Source: Cricetomys ansorgei (lineage: Eukaryota; Chordata; Mammalia; Rodentia; Nesomyidae). Taken from it: a stretch of DNA of 64,000 nucleotides. Where the stretch lies: positions 31,262,501-31,326,500 of the forward strand of contig JAMJFZ010000239.1 in the NCBI GenBank assembly GCA_026225945.1. Direction: 5' to 3'. The notes below the pieces were generated by a model. The model was not told the origin of the DNA. It did no database searches and saw nothing but the letters and a program-made list of their open reading frames with translations. This document shows positions 22,862 through 37,139 of this stretch, piece after piece (position 1 is the stretch's first letter; each line of letters starts with the position of its first letter). The translations under genes were made by a program, and so were the position numbers.

Positions 22862-23869
22862 CAGTCCTTTAGAAAACTTCCCGATTAGTAAAAGTTGGCT
22901 TATTTTAACGGCCTTAAACGTTGGTCACTATTTAAACAAGACGTCCTAAGACAAACGAAAAGCAATCACGTAACAGTTCATAGTAATTTACAAGAGGATG
23001 GTACGCACGTGGATACAGAGGTAGAGATTCACTTTTACAATGCTTCACTAATACACATATACCAAATTCAAGGCACAAAATAGTTTGCTTTACAAAAAAA
23101 TACTGTAAAAATGTCATTTGCTGTTCTACAATGTGAATAAATCTTTCGAAGAAATCTTTACACCCTTCCACAATACTCCGTACAAGATTTGTTCCCCACA
23201 CTAATCAGAGTTGGCACAAATACGGGGACTTTTTAATGCTGGAATTCCCATCTTCAGAAAATTTCTTCGCAGAGCTGCTGTGTTCTGTGGACAAGGTTCC
23301 CCTACCCCCACGCCGCTCCAAACACGACTCTGCGGCCCCCTGAGGAAAGGGTACTTTGTATATGCAGCAAAATTCACAGGGAGAAAATGTACAGGCGTTT
23401 TGATCAGCCAGGTCTCTAGACACTGAATTTAGTATTTCAGAGGTCGAATTTAAAAATGGCCTGGTATTTTAGTCATCGAAAGTTAAGGAAAGAGACCTCA
23501 CGGCCTTTGCTGTGATGCTCAGACTCCACTCGTCTCAAACTGACATCAGAAACTCTTTACAGGAGCTGAACCCACAGGCGCCAGACTCGCGTGAGTGGGA
23601 CCCAGAACACGACAGAACACAGTACTGACGATCCTTGAGTGCGTGGGGTGCCGGCCGGCTTGACTCCCACAACAATGAACTCAGAAGAATCATACACGTG
23701 AAACACACCGTAGTCATCGTTTCTAGACTTTGTTCATTAAAAAAATAATGATGTCACGTAGTGCTCGCCTAAACACCGGACTCCTCTTTAGGGCCCTGTC
23801 TAAAAAAGACCCCCGTTGGCAGAAACCTAAGCTCACATTTTTCAAGCATTCTAGTCAGTTAATTTACAC

Positions 23870-23875
23870 TTTATT
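23870..23875 (-). terminator. RDH10: Candidate proximal RDH10 poly(A) signal (AATAAA)
   Basis: A canonical AATAAA on the minus strand about 130 nt beyond the RDH10 stop codon, followed within about 60 nt by GT-containing sequence. If used it would give a very short 3' UTR. Its use is inference only. Confidence 0.3.
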
Positions 23876-24003
23876 ATTTTTTAAAAAGTTGATTAGAAAA
23901 AAAAAAAAAGTCGACATGAGTTGGAATCCGGAGACTGCCAGTGCTGCTGGTGTGCGCGGCCCGGACCGTCCTGATGGGAATGGCGCTCCGTACGAGCGCT
24001 CCC

Positions 24004-24127
24004 CTAGATTCCATTTTTCGCTTCATTATTGTTTGTGGCTTGTTTTCTTTGAGCAATAAAGGGGTACATACACTTGTCCGCTCCTAGAAACCGATACATG
24101 CACACAACTGCTTCAAAAGGAAGGATG
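24004..24127 (-). CDS. RDH10: RDH10 coding exon 6 with stop codon
   Basis: This exon encodes the C-terminal residues from ILPFEAVV to EAKNGI, then TAG (complement 24004-24006). The acceptor is CCTTTGCAG. The 3' UTR follows without a break. Confidence 0.97.
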
Positions 24128-27100
24128 CTGCAAAGGAAAGGCACAGTTAGCAACGCCAGCCGGCGTTCACTCGGGTGTGGGGCGGGTGGGCGGGGCCTGT
24201 TACCTCTTCATGAAGGTCACGATGTACATGAGGCGGGGGGTACAGATCATGGGCTGGTCGGTGAGGATGGCTCTCATGGCCTGTTTGACGCAGTAGTCAG
24301 GCTTCAGAGGGGGCAGAAAGGGCTCAATTTCTTTTCTGGAAATTTATATTCAAAAGCGAAATTCAGAATTAACACAGCCTGGAAGACCGACAACAGCACA
24401 CCGTGACACTGCCGCGAGCTGAGGGACAAGATTTCTGGGACGTTTTGTCCTTCACAGTATTTTTGCTTTGCCTCACGTTTTCCTATTATAAACACACTGC
24501 GTTTGTATTGTCTAGTAAACAAGTTAGGAAAAAAAGCAAAATTAGTTGTATTTTCTGTAAAATGAGACTTAGTTGTTGAGATGCCTTATAAGATGTACTT
24601 CACGTTATTCTGACATCTTTTTTCCTTCCACTAGAAAAAGGAGATACTTGTCGTCACAAACATTAAACTCCAACAGTGCTACAGTTTCCAGCACTAGGTG
24701 TGGCTAAAGCAGGCCGAGTAAACCACCATACAGCCTGTTCTACTGAGAAACTATCAGGCCTTCACGGCACTGGCTGAGGACTCCTCAGCTACTTCTCAGA
24801 AGCCTCCGAGGTGAAGGACCTGCCTGCATCTTACTTCACTGAATCGCACGATGAACACCTACCGACGGCACTTCTCTAACACCCATCACCTCACCGCAGC
24901 TTTGGACCTCTGCACTCACCATTACGCTAAATGAGAAGCGGGACCCTGGGCAACTGGTTCCTATGCAGAACCAGGTACGGCACAGGTGTACGCAGAAGGT
25001 GAGACCTAGAGGCAGACCTGCAACTCAGATTTCTTCTCTCTCTCCCATTTTTCCTTCTGCAGCTGGGAATCAAACCCAGGCCTTGCACACGCCCTGGTCC
25101 TGAGCCACACCCCAGACCCTACAGCTAATTTCTCAGAGGAAGGCTGGAATGACTCAAACCACTCTCCATCACTTGCCAGGCTCATTAAGTCTAAGGAACA
25201 GTCCCCAACAAACAGGGGACCACCTTCGGTATTGTTCTTTGCCTTCCAAATTCATCCAGGCAAAGATCTCCACACTAGCAAGTCTTCACAAGTATCCCTG
25301 ATGATTCACAACTGTATTTATTCTGCTGAGAGCCTGTCTGGTAAAACCCAATGTTTAGGTATTTATATTCCCATACGCCTCCTTCCCAAGAGAGAGGAGA
25401 TTCCATTAAGTCTAAATGGTTTCATCTTATCAGGTAGACTCCAGCTATACACACTTGCTAGAGGGGGAAAAAGCTTTCAAATCTGGAGTGGGACATTCAG
25501 TCTCTTTAGAAGAAAGGCATGTTAATCCTCTGTGACAGTGACCTTGCTTCACATCCATATTGAAGTCACACTAAGGACTTTTCTCCTGGAGCCCTCATCC
25601 ACCAACACTAACAGTAGAGAAATACAGTAAGTCTTAAGGACGTAGCCTCTAAGAAAAACCCTGGGTATTTGTCCATCCTCCTTGAAGACGGAGAGAAGCC
25701 CACTCCTGCCTGGTACTCTGAATTAATCCTCATACGCTAGTATGACTGTGGCATCATCAAATCCTCTCTTGTCAATCTTACACAGCTACATTACTGGAGG
25801 ACTACAGGCTAGCTGCCTTTCCATCTCTTTTAGCTGGGCCTCACTTCGTAGCTCTGGCTGGCCTGGAATTCACCATATGGACTAGTAGGGTTTCCAGCTT
25901 GTGACAGTTTCCTGTTATGAGATTACAGACATGTGCCATTGCACTTGGCCATTGCACTAATGACAAAGTGCAAGACTGACTGACTGAAGATGAACTCCTC
26001 ACACCTGCCTAATGTTACTCTGTTGTATCAGTAAGAGGACGGGTTCCTACTGACCTGATTCGGCAGCCTCTGAACATGCCCGTGTCTACAAGGTAAGGGC
26101 AGACCAAAGTTGTTTTGATTCCGTCCTTCTCAGCAGCCTTTAGCTCATGGCTCAGAGATTCATGAAAACCCACGACTCCAAATTTACTGGCACAGTAATC
26201 CTGAGCAAGAGGAGAGAGAACAGAAATGCTGAGTCTCTGCACACGTTCCAGCCAATCTGTAGCTTCCTGGTCCTGCCTTGGTGAGACGTTTATTACAAAA
26301 GGTTAGAGGTAACGAAGCAGAGAGAAGGAAGCTGTCTCAGAGGACATATATCTGATGTGGTTCATGGCAGAAACAACACTTTCCAGGCAACAGCAGAAAC
26401 AGATGAATGCTCTTTGCCACATCAACCGAGTATCCTGTTACTTTGGGGGAAGTCACTGCAAAGGGCTCTATGAAAGCTAAAAGTCTGGAGAGAGGATGTG
26501 CAGGGAGCTTCCCTTTGAAGTGCCTGGAAAATTTACAAATGGTCTCTTGTTTATCGGGGGAGACTGGAAAACCTGTTTGTTTACATTAACGCAAGATGAA
26601 CAAAGACAAGTCTAACTGGGCTATAAGCTATTAAGATCTGAAGTTAAAATGGCAACAGCCATCACATCCTCTGAACTTGAACTAGGACTGAAGAACGTAT
26701 GATACAGAAATATTTACATATTTGCAAGTGGCAGTGTTTCCAATTTTCTAGGCATCTGTAAGCCAGGTTTCACTGAACAATATATGTACACGTTTTATCA
26801 TTTGAACACAGTTAAGAACAGGTTAAGAAGCCCAGTGCTATACAATTACACAGCACCTGCCACTGGCCATGAGCCCCTTATCTAATGAGCTAGCAGCGGT
26901 CTGGTTAGATGGCAGATTGACCAAATCAAAATGTGAGCCTTTGACCTTGCTTATCTGTTCCACCCCATGCTGCCATGTTGAGCCATGGGTCCATTCTTGA
27001 CCCTGTGTTTTTTAGCATCCGGCAAGGTTGCTGGTGAAAATGGGCTCTGTGAGGAAGGGCCTGTCCTCTACGCTGTGGCAATTTGGCAGACTGGTGTAGG

Positions 27101-30100
27101 TAATTTTATGGCAGGGGAGTAAGACCCCTCCTCCATAGCTGGGCCTGTGTTGGAGGGAAACACCGTTGGCTGTCAGGAAGGTGTGGTAGCGGGTCTTTGT
27201 GTGATGTGTTCATCGCAAAACAAACTGTGTGAAGGAAGAACGTGCTTTAGAGCCGACAAACCTCAACTCCAGCGGTGCTGAACAGTCCCAGGGAGCTCGC
27301 GACCGTCACAATGTGGCCATGATTGATCTCCAGCATTGTCGGAAGGAAGGCCTTAGTGGTCTGAAAGGAGCAATATTCAAGCTTTAGAACTGACATGTGG
27401 CATCTCCTCTAAAACCCAGGCTCACGAAGAGTCTCTGAGTCATGAAAATTACATTTCCTGGCTCACTGAAAAATAACTTACGTCTATCAAAGAGACACTC
27501 CTTTAAGTGTCTGGTTAACTTAGCACCGTATCATTGCCCTGCTAGGCCTATTATAAGCCGTGACCAACAAGGCTGTAACCCAAGAGGTTTGGGGGGGTGA
27601 TGTCCAAAGATGAAAAGAAAGTCATTAGTAGAAGGCTCTTTATCACCTTTCAAGCTAGTGATCTGCTAATCTGAACCACTCCTGGGTCAGAGGCCTTTTC
27701 ATGATCTTGCCGCTGTGGCTCAGCTGTGTTCTGGACTGTGAGCAACTGTAAGCCTACCCACCAGCAAATGCCCCTATACTGTTGGTTTCCTGATGGCCAT
27801 GTTTCCATGGTGACAGACCCATGAATGAAGAGCCGTCCTAGCACCCTGTGACAGCACCCACGGTTTACAGTCAAAGGAGACCAGCAGGACGTAAGGTATT
27901 TTAGAACGCAGGAACTGATAAAGTACAGGACCGTTTTAGTGAAAAACTGTCTCGATGTGAATGCTGCACAGCTGGGGACCTGTGGCATTCTGAGGGTCAC
28001 ACTCCACTACCGGCACCTGCAGGGTCTCTCCCACCAAGGCAGAGGCTCTCCCTCAGACTACAGGGCAGGTCTACAACAAGGTGGCACAATCAGAGGTGGC
28101 ACAGACTTCTTACTAAACTCCTGTCTCCTAGATGCACGGCTGTATTTAAACGAAAAGATCCTTCAGATTGCTTAAGATGATCTATAAACCATCCCACCAG
28201 ACGCCCAACAGTTTTATAACCTGCTTCTTAAAAGAAAGCAGCAAAGAGCAATCTGTCTACTGTTGAGTTACGGTCTGCTGCCAGCACCGGTCCCCGTGAT
28301 TTATGAAGTTAAAAGACAGCACACGACACAGCCCACTTGAAGAGGAGCTGCGTTCCATTTCAGATGCTTTCCTGGCTAAGGTATCAGGGTCTGAACGTGG
28401 ATTTCTAGTGTTTGGATAACTTGTGTGTAAAAGATCAAAAACTGCGGTACCATTAATTTTGAAGCTTTCCATGCTCCGATTCATGGAACGGTTGCCAGAT
28501 GAACCTTTGTCAAGTGTCTCAAGGTCTTCCCTAGCCTGTCTCCTGGACTGTCACATAGCACTCCATCCCCCAGATCACATCCCGTTTTGTTTGGGTCTCC
28601 TTGCTGGAAACCATGCCAAGTTCACTCTCATTTGCCCTCATTCCTGTCCTATATAAACCTAAGTGTAATAGTTATCACTCATTTATCTAGTTTTTAAATG
28701 ATTTTCAAATGCTTTATATCACTGGAATCTCCAAAAATGTCTTTAACCAATTTGGAAAATTCCTATAGTGCTTTGTTGGTGGTATTTTGGCCTTTGTGGA
28801 TGTGGTATCAGACATCGAACGTTATATAGCATGCGCATCACTCAGACACAGCCTCAGGCCATGCTGACTAAAATTATTCTAGACCAGCTTGACTTTGTAT
28901 TTCTTGAAGTTGTATAGTGCGTATCACCTTAACATATCGTTATATATTTTACAGTGTTTTGATTCTGCTTGTTTTATACTTACTTGTCTAGCTGTCCTAG
29001 ACAAGCTCAGACACATAGATCGGCCAGTCTTACACATACTGGGGCAGGATCCCTACCTACACTGTGGTAGTAGAGAGCCGGTGGCCACACCTCTCATACT
29101 GCCTGGGGCCAGCACACTGCTGCTGTCGAAACCCAATGCTTCGGTTCCATTGTATTTCATTGAAGTAGTAACCAGAAGCAAAGCAATTATGGTACTGTGG
29201 AGATACTCTCAAAGAATTGGTGCTTCAGGTCATTTATAGGCTCTACTTCAGGTTCTGTAACTTTCATGTGGTTGTTATATCACAGAACTGAAATAATTTA
29301 CAGAGAAGCATATATATTCCAAACTAAAGTAGAAAATTTACCCTTAAGTATACAGTCCTAAGAGTCTCTACATCTTCTAAATACCTAGTTAAGATTAATT
29401 TTTGCATTTTAGCTAAGAAGCCCAAAGCTTATTTTTTTGTGTATGTGTGAATGTTTTTTGTATATGCGTGTGTGTGTGTTAAGGTGTATATGAGAGCATG
29501 CAGAGGCCAGAGGTCAACATCAGGTGTCTTCCTCTACTGCTTTTCCACCTTAGTTTTTGAGATGGGGTCTCTCACTGAATCACTGAACCCGGAGCTCACC
29601 AATTGGCTAGACAAGTGAAGCGGTGGATGCCAAGGATCTGTCTCCAATCACCAGCTGCTGGTGGAGCCAACCTAGATCCACACTACCATATTTGGCCTCT
29701 ATGTGGGGGCTGGGGACCCAAGCCCAGCTTTTAATACTTATGCAGGAGCACAACCAAGCATCTCCCCAGCTCCAAGAAAATGTATTCCCGATGTTCATCT
29801 GAGGTCATTTCTAAGGACTCAGGAGCCAATCAATAAACTCACTGAGTTGAGAGGGCATGTTCTCTACCAAACCCACTGATCGCTCCAGCTTATACTGGCT
29901 CACTTCAAGTGTGCGTGGTGTCCTTGTGTCAGCCTAGAGCTGGGCACAAGGGCAGATCGATAACAGCACCTAATGCTAGCCTGGGGAAAGGTCAAAATTC
30001 AAGGCACAGTTCCTCCTGAGCGTATTACCATTTCAAATCATCACAAAGTCAAAAGAGCCTAAGTCAAACCACTCTTAGTTGGAGGGATTGTCTATATTAA

Positions 30101-33100
30101 GTTTGCCTAGTGATGAAAGACAGGGATAAATTTAGTGCCTTTTCAACTTTTTGTTTTAAAAGTTCTTAATATAGGCAAGTACAAAGACTTGATATTAAAT
30201 GCTGAGAAACTGCACCCGGTCTAACACACCAGTAAACTCTTGGTTTCTTGCTTGGATGGCCACGTTTGGCAGCTGGCTGATTGAAAACCATGCACCAGAG
30301 TGGGTGGGATCCCGATGACGTCCAGGCTTCAAGTACTAGGGTTCTGTCTACAGGTGTTAAACAACTAACCCAGAACCCCAGCCCAGAACAGACGCAGGTG
30401 ATTGCAGATTGACAAGTTCCCAACTAGGTTTCAACTATAATTTGTTGCAAAGTTCTGAAACTGATTCATGTCCTCTCCTCCCTCCAGGAAGGAGTCTGAT
30501 GATATTAGCGATACATTTGATATTAGTGATATTAGTGATACACTTGATAAGTATTCCCTGAACATCTATTTTTGCAGGTACTATGTAATGATCTGGCCAA
30601 ACAGTAATCAGTGAGGCAGGAGCTGCTTCCATTCCTCCAGTCCTGTCTCTGGGCAGAATTCTAAACTCCACTGTGCACCAGATGTAAGCCAGTTTGAGTT
30701 CACCTTTCACGTAAGACTATGGCCACATAGTGTAAGAACAACGTGATTTGGGTCTAACTTTGCTCTGGTTTCCTCGGTCCATCTCATCCATCTGCAAACT
30801 GGACAGAGAAGCTACTTTGTGTTGGGAGAGGGCAGAAATAAAACAATGCAAATGTGGCCATATAATGAAAGTCTTTTTTTGTGTACACTACAAACACACG
30901 GTTAGAGAGAACTGAGTGGCTGGTAATAGGATATGGGGAGGAGTGTTTTGGTCAGATACGAACCTTTTTTTATTAGTTTTAATTTTTAAAATAGCAGTGG
31001 GCCAATGTTCAATTAAAAGCATGTGATTTCTTTACCTAAGAGGCACAAACTTCTGTATGAAGGAAATGATGGAATGTGTCTTTGTATATTTTATATTTTA
31101 AGACAAAGACCCATATAAATAATATATATATATTATTTAGAAAGTGTCCAATTGTAGGTGAAGCTACAAATCACTAGACCAATTCCTGAAGCTGGCCATT
31201 TCAATCATGCTGTTACACCAAACGGTGAGGCCATCAGAGGCCACACAGTCAGCCTGCAGGTTCCCCGCCATTTGCAGAAAACTCTTACCAGGCCTCACCC
31301 TTTGCTAAGCAGAGACAGGCCTGAGGTAATCGCACCCATATCAGGATCATCCCTGAAGCCTGTGCTCCTGGCCCCGCTGAAGTCAAGTACATGTGACCGA
31401 GTACTGAGGCTGTTAATCATTTCTTTGCTGCCCGAATGGATTACAGCTTGTCACAAGCAAACTCACCTGAGGTATGAGATACACTATTAAGTAAACTTTG
31501 ATCCTTACTTTGTAAGAAAAACACTGCAGAAGGGTAACTAGGAAACATGGCGTTTTCAGGAATTTTTCTAAAGTAAGCTGACTAGTTTTCCTTTCTAATT
31601 GTTCTTGCCCTCAGCAGACTGGTAGATGACATCTGAGATAGCACAGTGTATTCCGTCCTTGACAGAGCTTGACAGCACAAAGAAATCTGGCACTTGGCAA
31701 TGAATTATTAATGTGCACAAATATTGTAGCATGTGTGAGGTGGAGACCAGCAAGAGGTGAAGTGCTAGTTGCCATGACACCAGTCAGTTCAAGCTAAGGT
31801 TCATGATCTTTACCTCTGTCTCAAAGAGTCATTAGAAGAACATACAGGGCGAATCTGAGCCTCACACCTAAGTGACTTCAGGTATGAACTCGAGCATGTG
31901 CTTGCATGTGTGATCTGAAAGGGCAACTCAGAAAATCCACTGGTCACCAGGCCTGTGTTAAGTCAACTGTAGAGACAGAGAGTCTATATGGGCTCCTTCA
32001 GGCAGTGTAGCTAGTTAGACTTTAACTGGTTGATGCCTACGGTGGCTGATGAGGTTTGCTAGCTCCTGCCTTAAATTCAGACAACTGTAGTCTGCTTCTA
32101 TCTTCCTGTTCACATGTCTAAAAAACAGAGAGAGAAATCTAGTGTTTCACCAGAAAAGCCACAACCGGTTACAATGTCAACTCTTATTTGAAAGAAGGGG
32201 GTTCAGTGCATCGAGAGCTGGAAAGGGCCTGGGACCGTACAGTGTTTGTGCCCTGCCCCACTAATTTATAAAAACGAAAACTCTTAATAATTGGCTCAGG
32301 CTGTAAAGTGTGAAAACAGAACTTCAATAAGCTGTGATTAATTTTCTCACAAGTCTCCGATAACACAGTCTGCTGGCAGCTAAGGGACAGTGGTTGAGAT
32401 TCGAAAAGGAAAAGAGAAAGAGGATGAGAAATAACAGAGGTCTAAATGGACACTGGCATCCCACGCCCCGTTCTGCACAGCTCCTCAGGATTCGTCTTCA
32501 AAGCTCTGAGAGCTCTGGAAGGAACTGTAGAGGTCACGTTCACATTTACACCACGAGCAGGGCCTAACAGAGGAGCAAGTGGCTGCTCAGGGACACGGCA
32601 TGCCACAGCTTGAGAAATCTTTGAAAGCTACGTTTACACCAAATTAACTTCCAACAGCCCGCTGTCCAGATTGCTCTGGGTGCTCTTAATGACAGCCTGG
32701 GCGGGCGGCCTGGAGCCTGCAGCTGCGGTGTCAGGACAAATTAGGTTCAACAAAAGACATCGTGAAGAAGAAATGTGGGACCCGGCAAAGTCTGACTTCT
32801 GAGATTAGGAGAGGCATCACACCATGGGGGTGCAGGTGAGACACTCAGCACGCATCTCACATATCTGAGCTATTTCAGGCTCACAGACACTAAGTGGGAA
32901 ATTAATTTCTCTTAGTAGGAAAAGGTTTCACACTACATTTTAATGCAATTGCCAGACCATTTTATGAACAGTTTCAGAAAAGCCATCTTTAAAAAAAAAA
33001 AATTGTTTCAAAGTGTTTGTCTCTAAGTTGAATATTCATGGAAGAGTAGAAACTCATCTCTAAACTGGATTAATAGCCCTGTCATACAAGGTTAAGGGTT

Positions 33101-36100
33101 TTCAGTTCTCCAAATGACAGCATGATATACAATGTAGGGGAGGAAAAAAATAAAGAGGAAGAGGAGGAGGTAAGGAGGAGGAAGAAGAGGAGAGAGTAGC
33201 AGGAGGAGGAGGAGGAGGAGGAGGAGGAGGAAAAGGAATGCCACCAAGAATCCACTGAACAGATTTCACACATGGAACCATCAGGGCCTCCCAGTGGCAA
33301 AAGCCTTTCCTTGTGTTCTGCCCATCCTACCTGTGCTGCTGCCAGTCTCTAACAGGCTCACAAAGGAACATTCTGTTATGTACGGGAGCATCTGTGAGGT
33401 TCATCACTGCTCCTGGAAAACTATGATTCAATACTGCAAGCTTTTTGTATGTGTGTATTTGTGTGAGCACACCTGAGTGTGTGTGTGTGTATGTGTGTAT
33501 TTATGTGTGTGTGTGTGTGTGTATGTATGTGTATGAGTGTGTGTGTGTGTGTGTGTGTATGGGGGGGGGGACGAACCTTAGGTGCCTATCCTCAGGAGCC
33601 ACCCACCTCTCTCTTTAGACAAGGCCTCTCCCTGGGACTAGGACTCACCCATAAGGGTAGGCTGGCTGGCCAGTGAGCTTTGGGGTCAACCTGTCTCCAC
33701 CTGCCCAGTGTTGGGATTCCAGATGCATGCCACACTTGGCCTTTGTATGTGCATGGTGGCCACTGAACCTGGTCCTTAGAAGCACATTACCAACTAGGCC
33801 ATCTTCCCAGGCACTAGAAATACAGGTCACTGCATTAGGAAGATTAACAGGATAAATCGCTAATATGCTCAAAGAGTACAAATGGTGACACACTCTGTGT
33901 AAGGGATAAATGGCTAACTACATTGAATCTTACAGATTTGAAGGTATCTGTTTATAAATATAATGATCAATCTTTAGAACTCTGGCCATAGATGAGTGCT
34001 ATTTAATAAAAGCCATCTTTACTACAAAAATACCTTTAGTTGAGAGGTAAAGTATATTTGCCAGGAATGTACTGATTAAATCTTTTAACTGTAGTTGATT
34101 GGTCTTGCTGTTCATGTAGCTGCATGAGAGCCTGTACTCCTTGTCCCAGTTGGGCACATTTGCAGACACAGAAAGGTCTCCTGAATAATTGTGCAACAGA
34201 GCCCAAAGGCATTGGAGCCTGGAACTACTCTCCTCTTAGCCTTAATACAATATACATCTTAATTTCCATTAAATTGAGACACAACATTCGTTTTAAACAC
34301 AGAAGGCTAAGACTAAAGAGTATGCCATGAGAGTCACATTTGTACTGGTGCTGCGTGTCCCAGCCTTTAGAACATTTCTGACTGTGAAGCTATAGGCAGT
34401 GGTTTAAATTTGAACAGCACCAGCAGTTAATTCTTGACACACATGCACAAGAAGACTCTTACAGTTGCCCTGCAACCAAGAAGCTAATAAAAGCTCAGCT
34501 TTTCAAACGAACACTTAGATGATGATGACACCATTAGTTATTCAGCAAAAATAAATGCTTCATTAACTTGTCTTCCCATCGCTTAAGATGGGATGAACCA
34601 AGCCCAAGGCAGAAGTGATACCAACACTCCCTTACACTTTAGGGTTTGCTATGCAGGAAGATGAGGGAGGCGGGGACTTAACACCCCATCTGTTGGGAAA
34701 GTTCTTTGGTCTTTGGAATCCAGAACCCGCAAGTCCCCACTGTCAGTTACTTACTTTCCTTCTCTGTAGCTAGACAGAACTCATGTGTGATACCGCAGGA
34801 GATCACCAGGAGTTACGCACTGTGTTCAGATTCCTTCGCTGTCCCTCAGCACTGAGCCCTCAGAACACAGGTCTGCACGCTGAAGCATTCCTTGCCTAAG
34901 CCCCTCGTAAATGACTCAGTGAGGAATCAACTCTATTAGTGCAGCTGCCAGCATCTGGTGATCAGTAAAACATCCACTCATTACGCATTTATGTGTTGTT
35001 GTGGCTGTACCTTTTCACGTGTTTTAGCATGCATTCATACCTTTTATCTATTAAAAATTACAAACTGTTTGTGAGAAACACCTGTCATCTTTTTCTGTTT
35101 TACTTGAGTCTGTGGCAGCTCCCTGTGTTAAAAGGAACAGTGGACGTGGGTTTGAAATGCCGTCTTCCCGCTCCCCACAGCTCCGCAGATGATCAAAGGA
35201 GAAGGCCAGGAGCTTTCAGGCTCCGGCCCCTCACCTATTTAATAACTCTTTATGGAATAATGAAAATAACTCAGAAAATTGCAGCCGTGTCACCTGAGGA
35301 GTGGCAGGCTGTTGCCAATCCCTGTGCCTCACCCTGGTACTCCGTCCCAGGAACCGTAATTAAGACAGCTCTTCCTTCTGAAGGGCACGCGCTGCAGCTC
35401 TGAGCTGGGGACCAGGGGACCTCGTCCAGAAGCACAAGCACATGCAGCTTAGCTGCTGCATGCGGCGGGGTGTCTCTGCCCCTGTTCCAGAGGCCCCGTG
35501 GCCATCAGCCCTTGTAATTCGCAAGTGCAAATAGTTCAAATTCTTCACTGCTTTCTAATGTGCTTACATCAAGTCTTTAAAAAGAATTCTTTATTTAACA
35601 CGGGGTAAGTATAACCAAGGGGTTAACTCCTGAGACGCCTATGGTACCTGTGCTAAGTTAGGTGCTGCTAAAAAAAAACAAAAATAAACACTTGCAGCTC
35701 TCTTAAGGAACTTTAACAATTATAGAAGCCACATTTCCTCCCTATAAAACAGCGGTCCTTAAATCCCGCTATTCACTAGAAAACCTGGGAAGATCTTCTC
35801 CTGATGTCCAGGCCATACACTATCAGCTATCCCAGAATCTCCAGGGGGCAAATCAAGCACTTTGCGGGGCATATTCGCCAGGTGACTGCAGTAAATAGCA
35901 GTTTGGGATCCGGTGCCGTAGCACAGAGCGTCTCAGATCAGGACCACTGGGAAGCTTGGTGCTTTAGGGGGCAGTGCTGGATACCTCGGGATGCTGCCGC
36001 ATCCGTCTCTTCTCTTCACTACATGCCAGCTCCTCAAGCTGATGGGAAAAATGTTTCCAAAGGTTGCCCATTCCCCCTGAAGGCAGTTACCTCTTAAAGC

Positions 36101-36325
36101 CATTCTCTAAGGCCATCAGTAAAGCAAATTCTATATACAACCATTCTCCTAAGGCTAGGAAGACATTCTGTGTGTGGGGGGGAAAAGAAATCAACCTACA
36201 AATTTGTGCTCAATATCCCAATACTTTTAGTTCCTGCAGCTTATACTACCACTTTACTATTATGGAAGAAATCTCTTTGAAGGACAACAATGCTGACAAT
36301 ACAGCTGGGAACAGAACAATATTAA

Positions 36326-36365
<40 letters not shown>

Positions 36366-37093
36366 GGAGTTCAACTCCATGCACACCAGGTAAATGCTTC
36401 ATTACGGGGCTACGTCCCTCACCAAAGGGTAACGCTAAAAGGTAACAGAGGGGCTGCAGTCAACATTCCAGCCAGCTCCGGCTAATCCACTCTAAATGCT
36501 ATTACTAAATTGTGAACTTGGAACAAGAACATGTCCCCTTAAGTGCACATATCCATGTGAGACACCCCTCCTTTGGTCATCCAACAATTCTGAATGACCA
36601 CCGAGTGTCGGGTCCCTGGGCTGGGAGTCTGGGCTCAAGCAGAGAAACTCTGGCAATGGCCCCCCCTTTCCAGCCAGAAAACCATGGCCAAAGTTCATTC
36701 CAGTTCTGAGCAGAAGAGGACAGCTCTTCCTTTTCTGCCACTTGGCTTGCAACAGAGAGCAATAGGGACTCGGAGAGACAAGGGGAACAAGGACACCCAG
36801 GGCTTGCCCTTTAAGACCCTGGATCCGGATCTAAATTAAAAAATAAGCCTAGCTGGGTGTCATGGGTATTTTTCTGGAATTCCAGCACCGAAAGGCTGGG
36901 GCTGGAATATTCTGAATTCCAGGCCAACCTAGACCACATAACAAGACTTAGAAAAATAGATAAGGCGAAGACAGACATTAAAGGTTGTCCCCTGATCTCC
37001 ATTAGAACACTGGTATGTTGTGAAATGTGTGTATCTGCACTTACACACACACACACACACACACACACTCACTCATAGACGGGTAGATAGATG

Positions 37094-37139
<46 letters not shown>

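Larger units (their letters stand above)
22840..24003 (-). other. RDH10: RDH10 3' untranslated region (3' end estimated)
   Basis: This AT-rich stretch downstream of the RDH10 stop codon contains no SINE. Candidate polyadenylation hexamers on the minus strand are AATAAA at 23870-23875, ATTAAA at 23232-23237 and ATTAAA at 22856-22861. The last is followed by a GT-rich element and marks the end chosen here. The 3' boundary is inference from these signals; shorter isoforms are possible. Confidence 0.6.
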
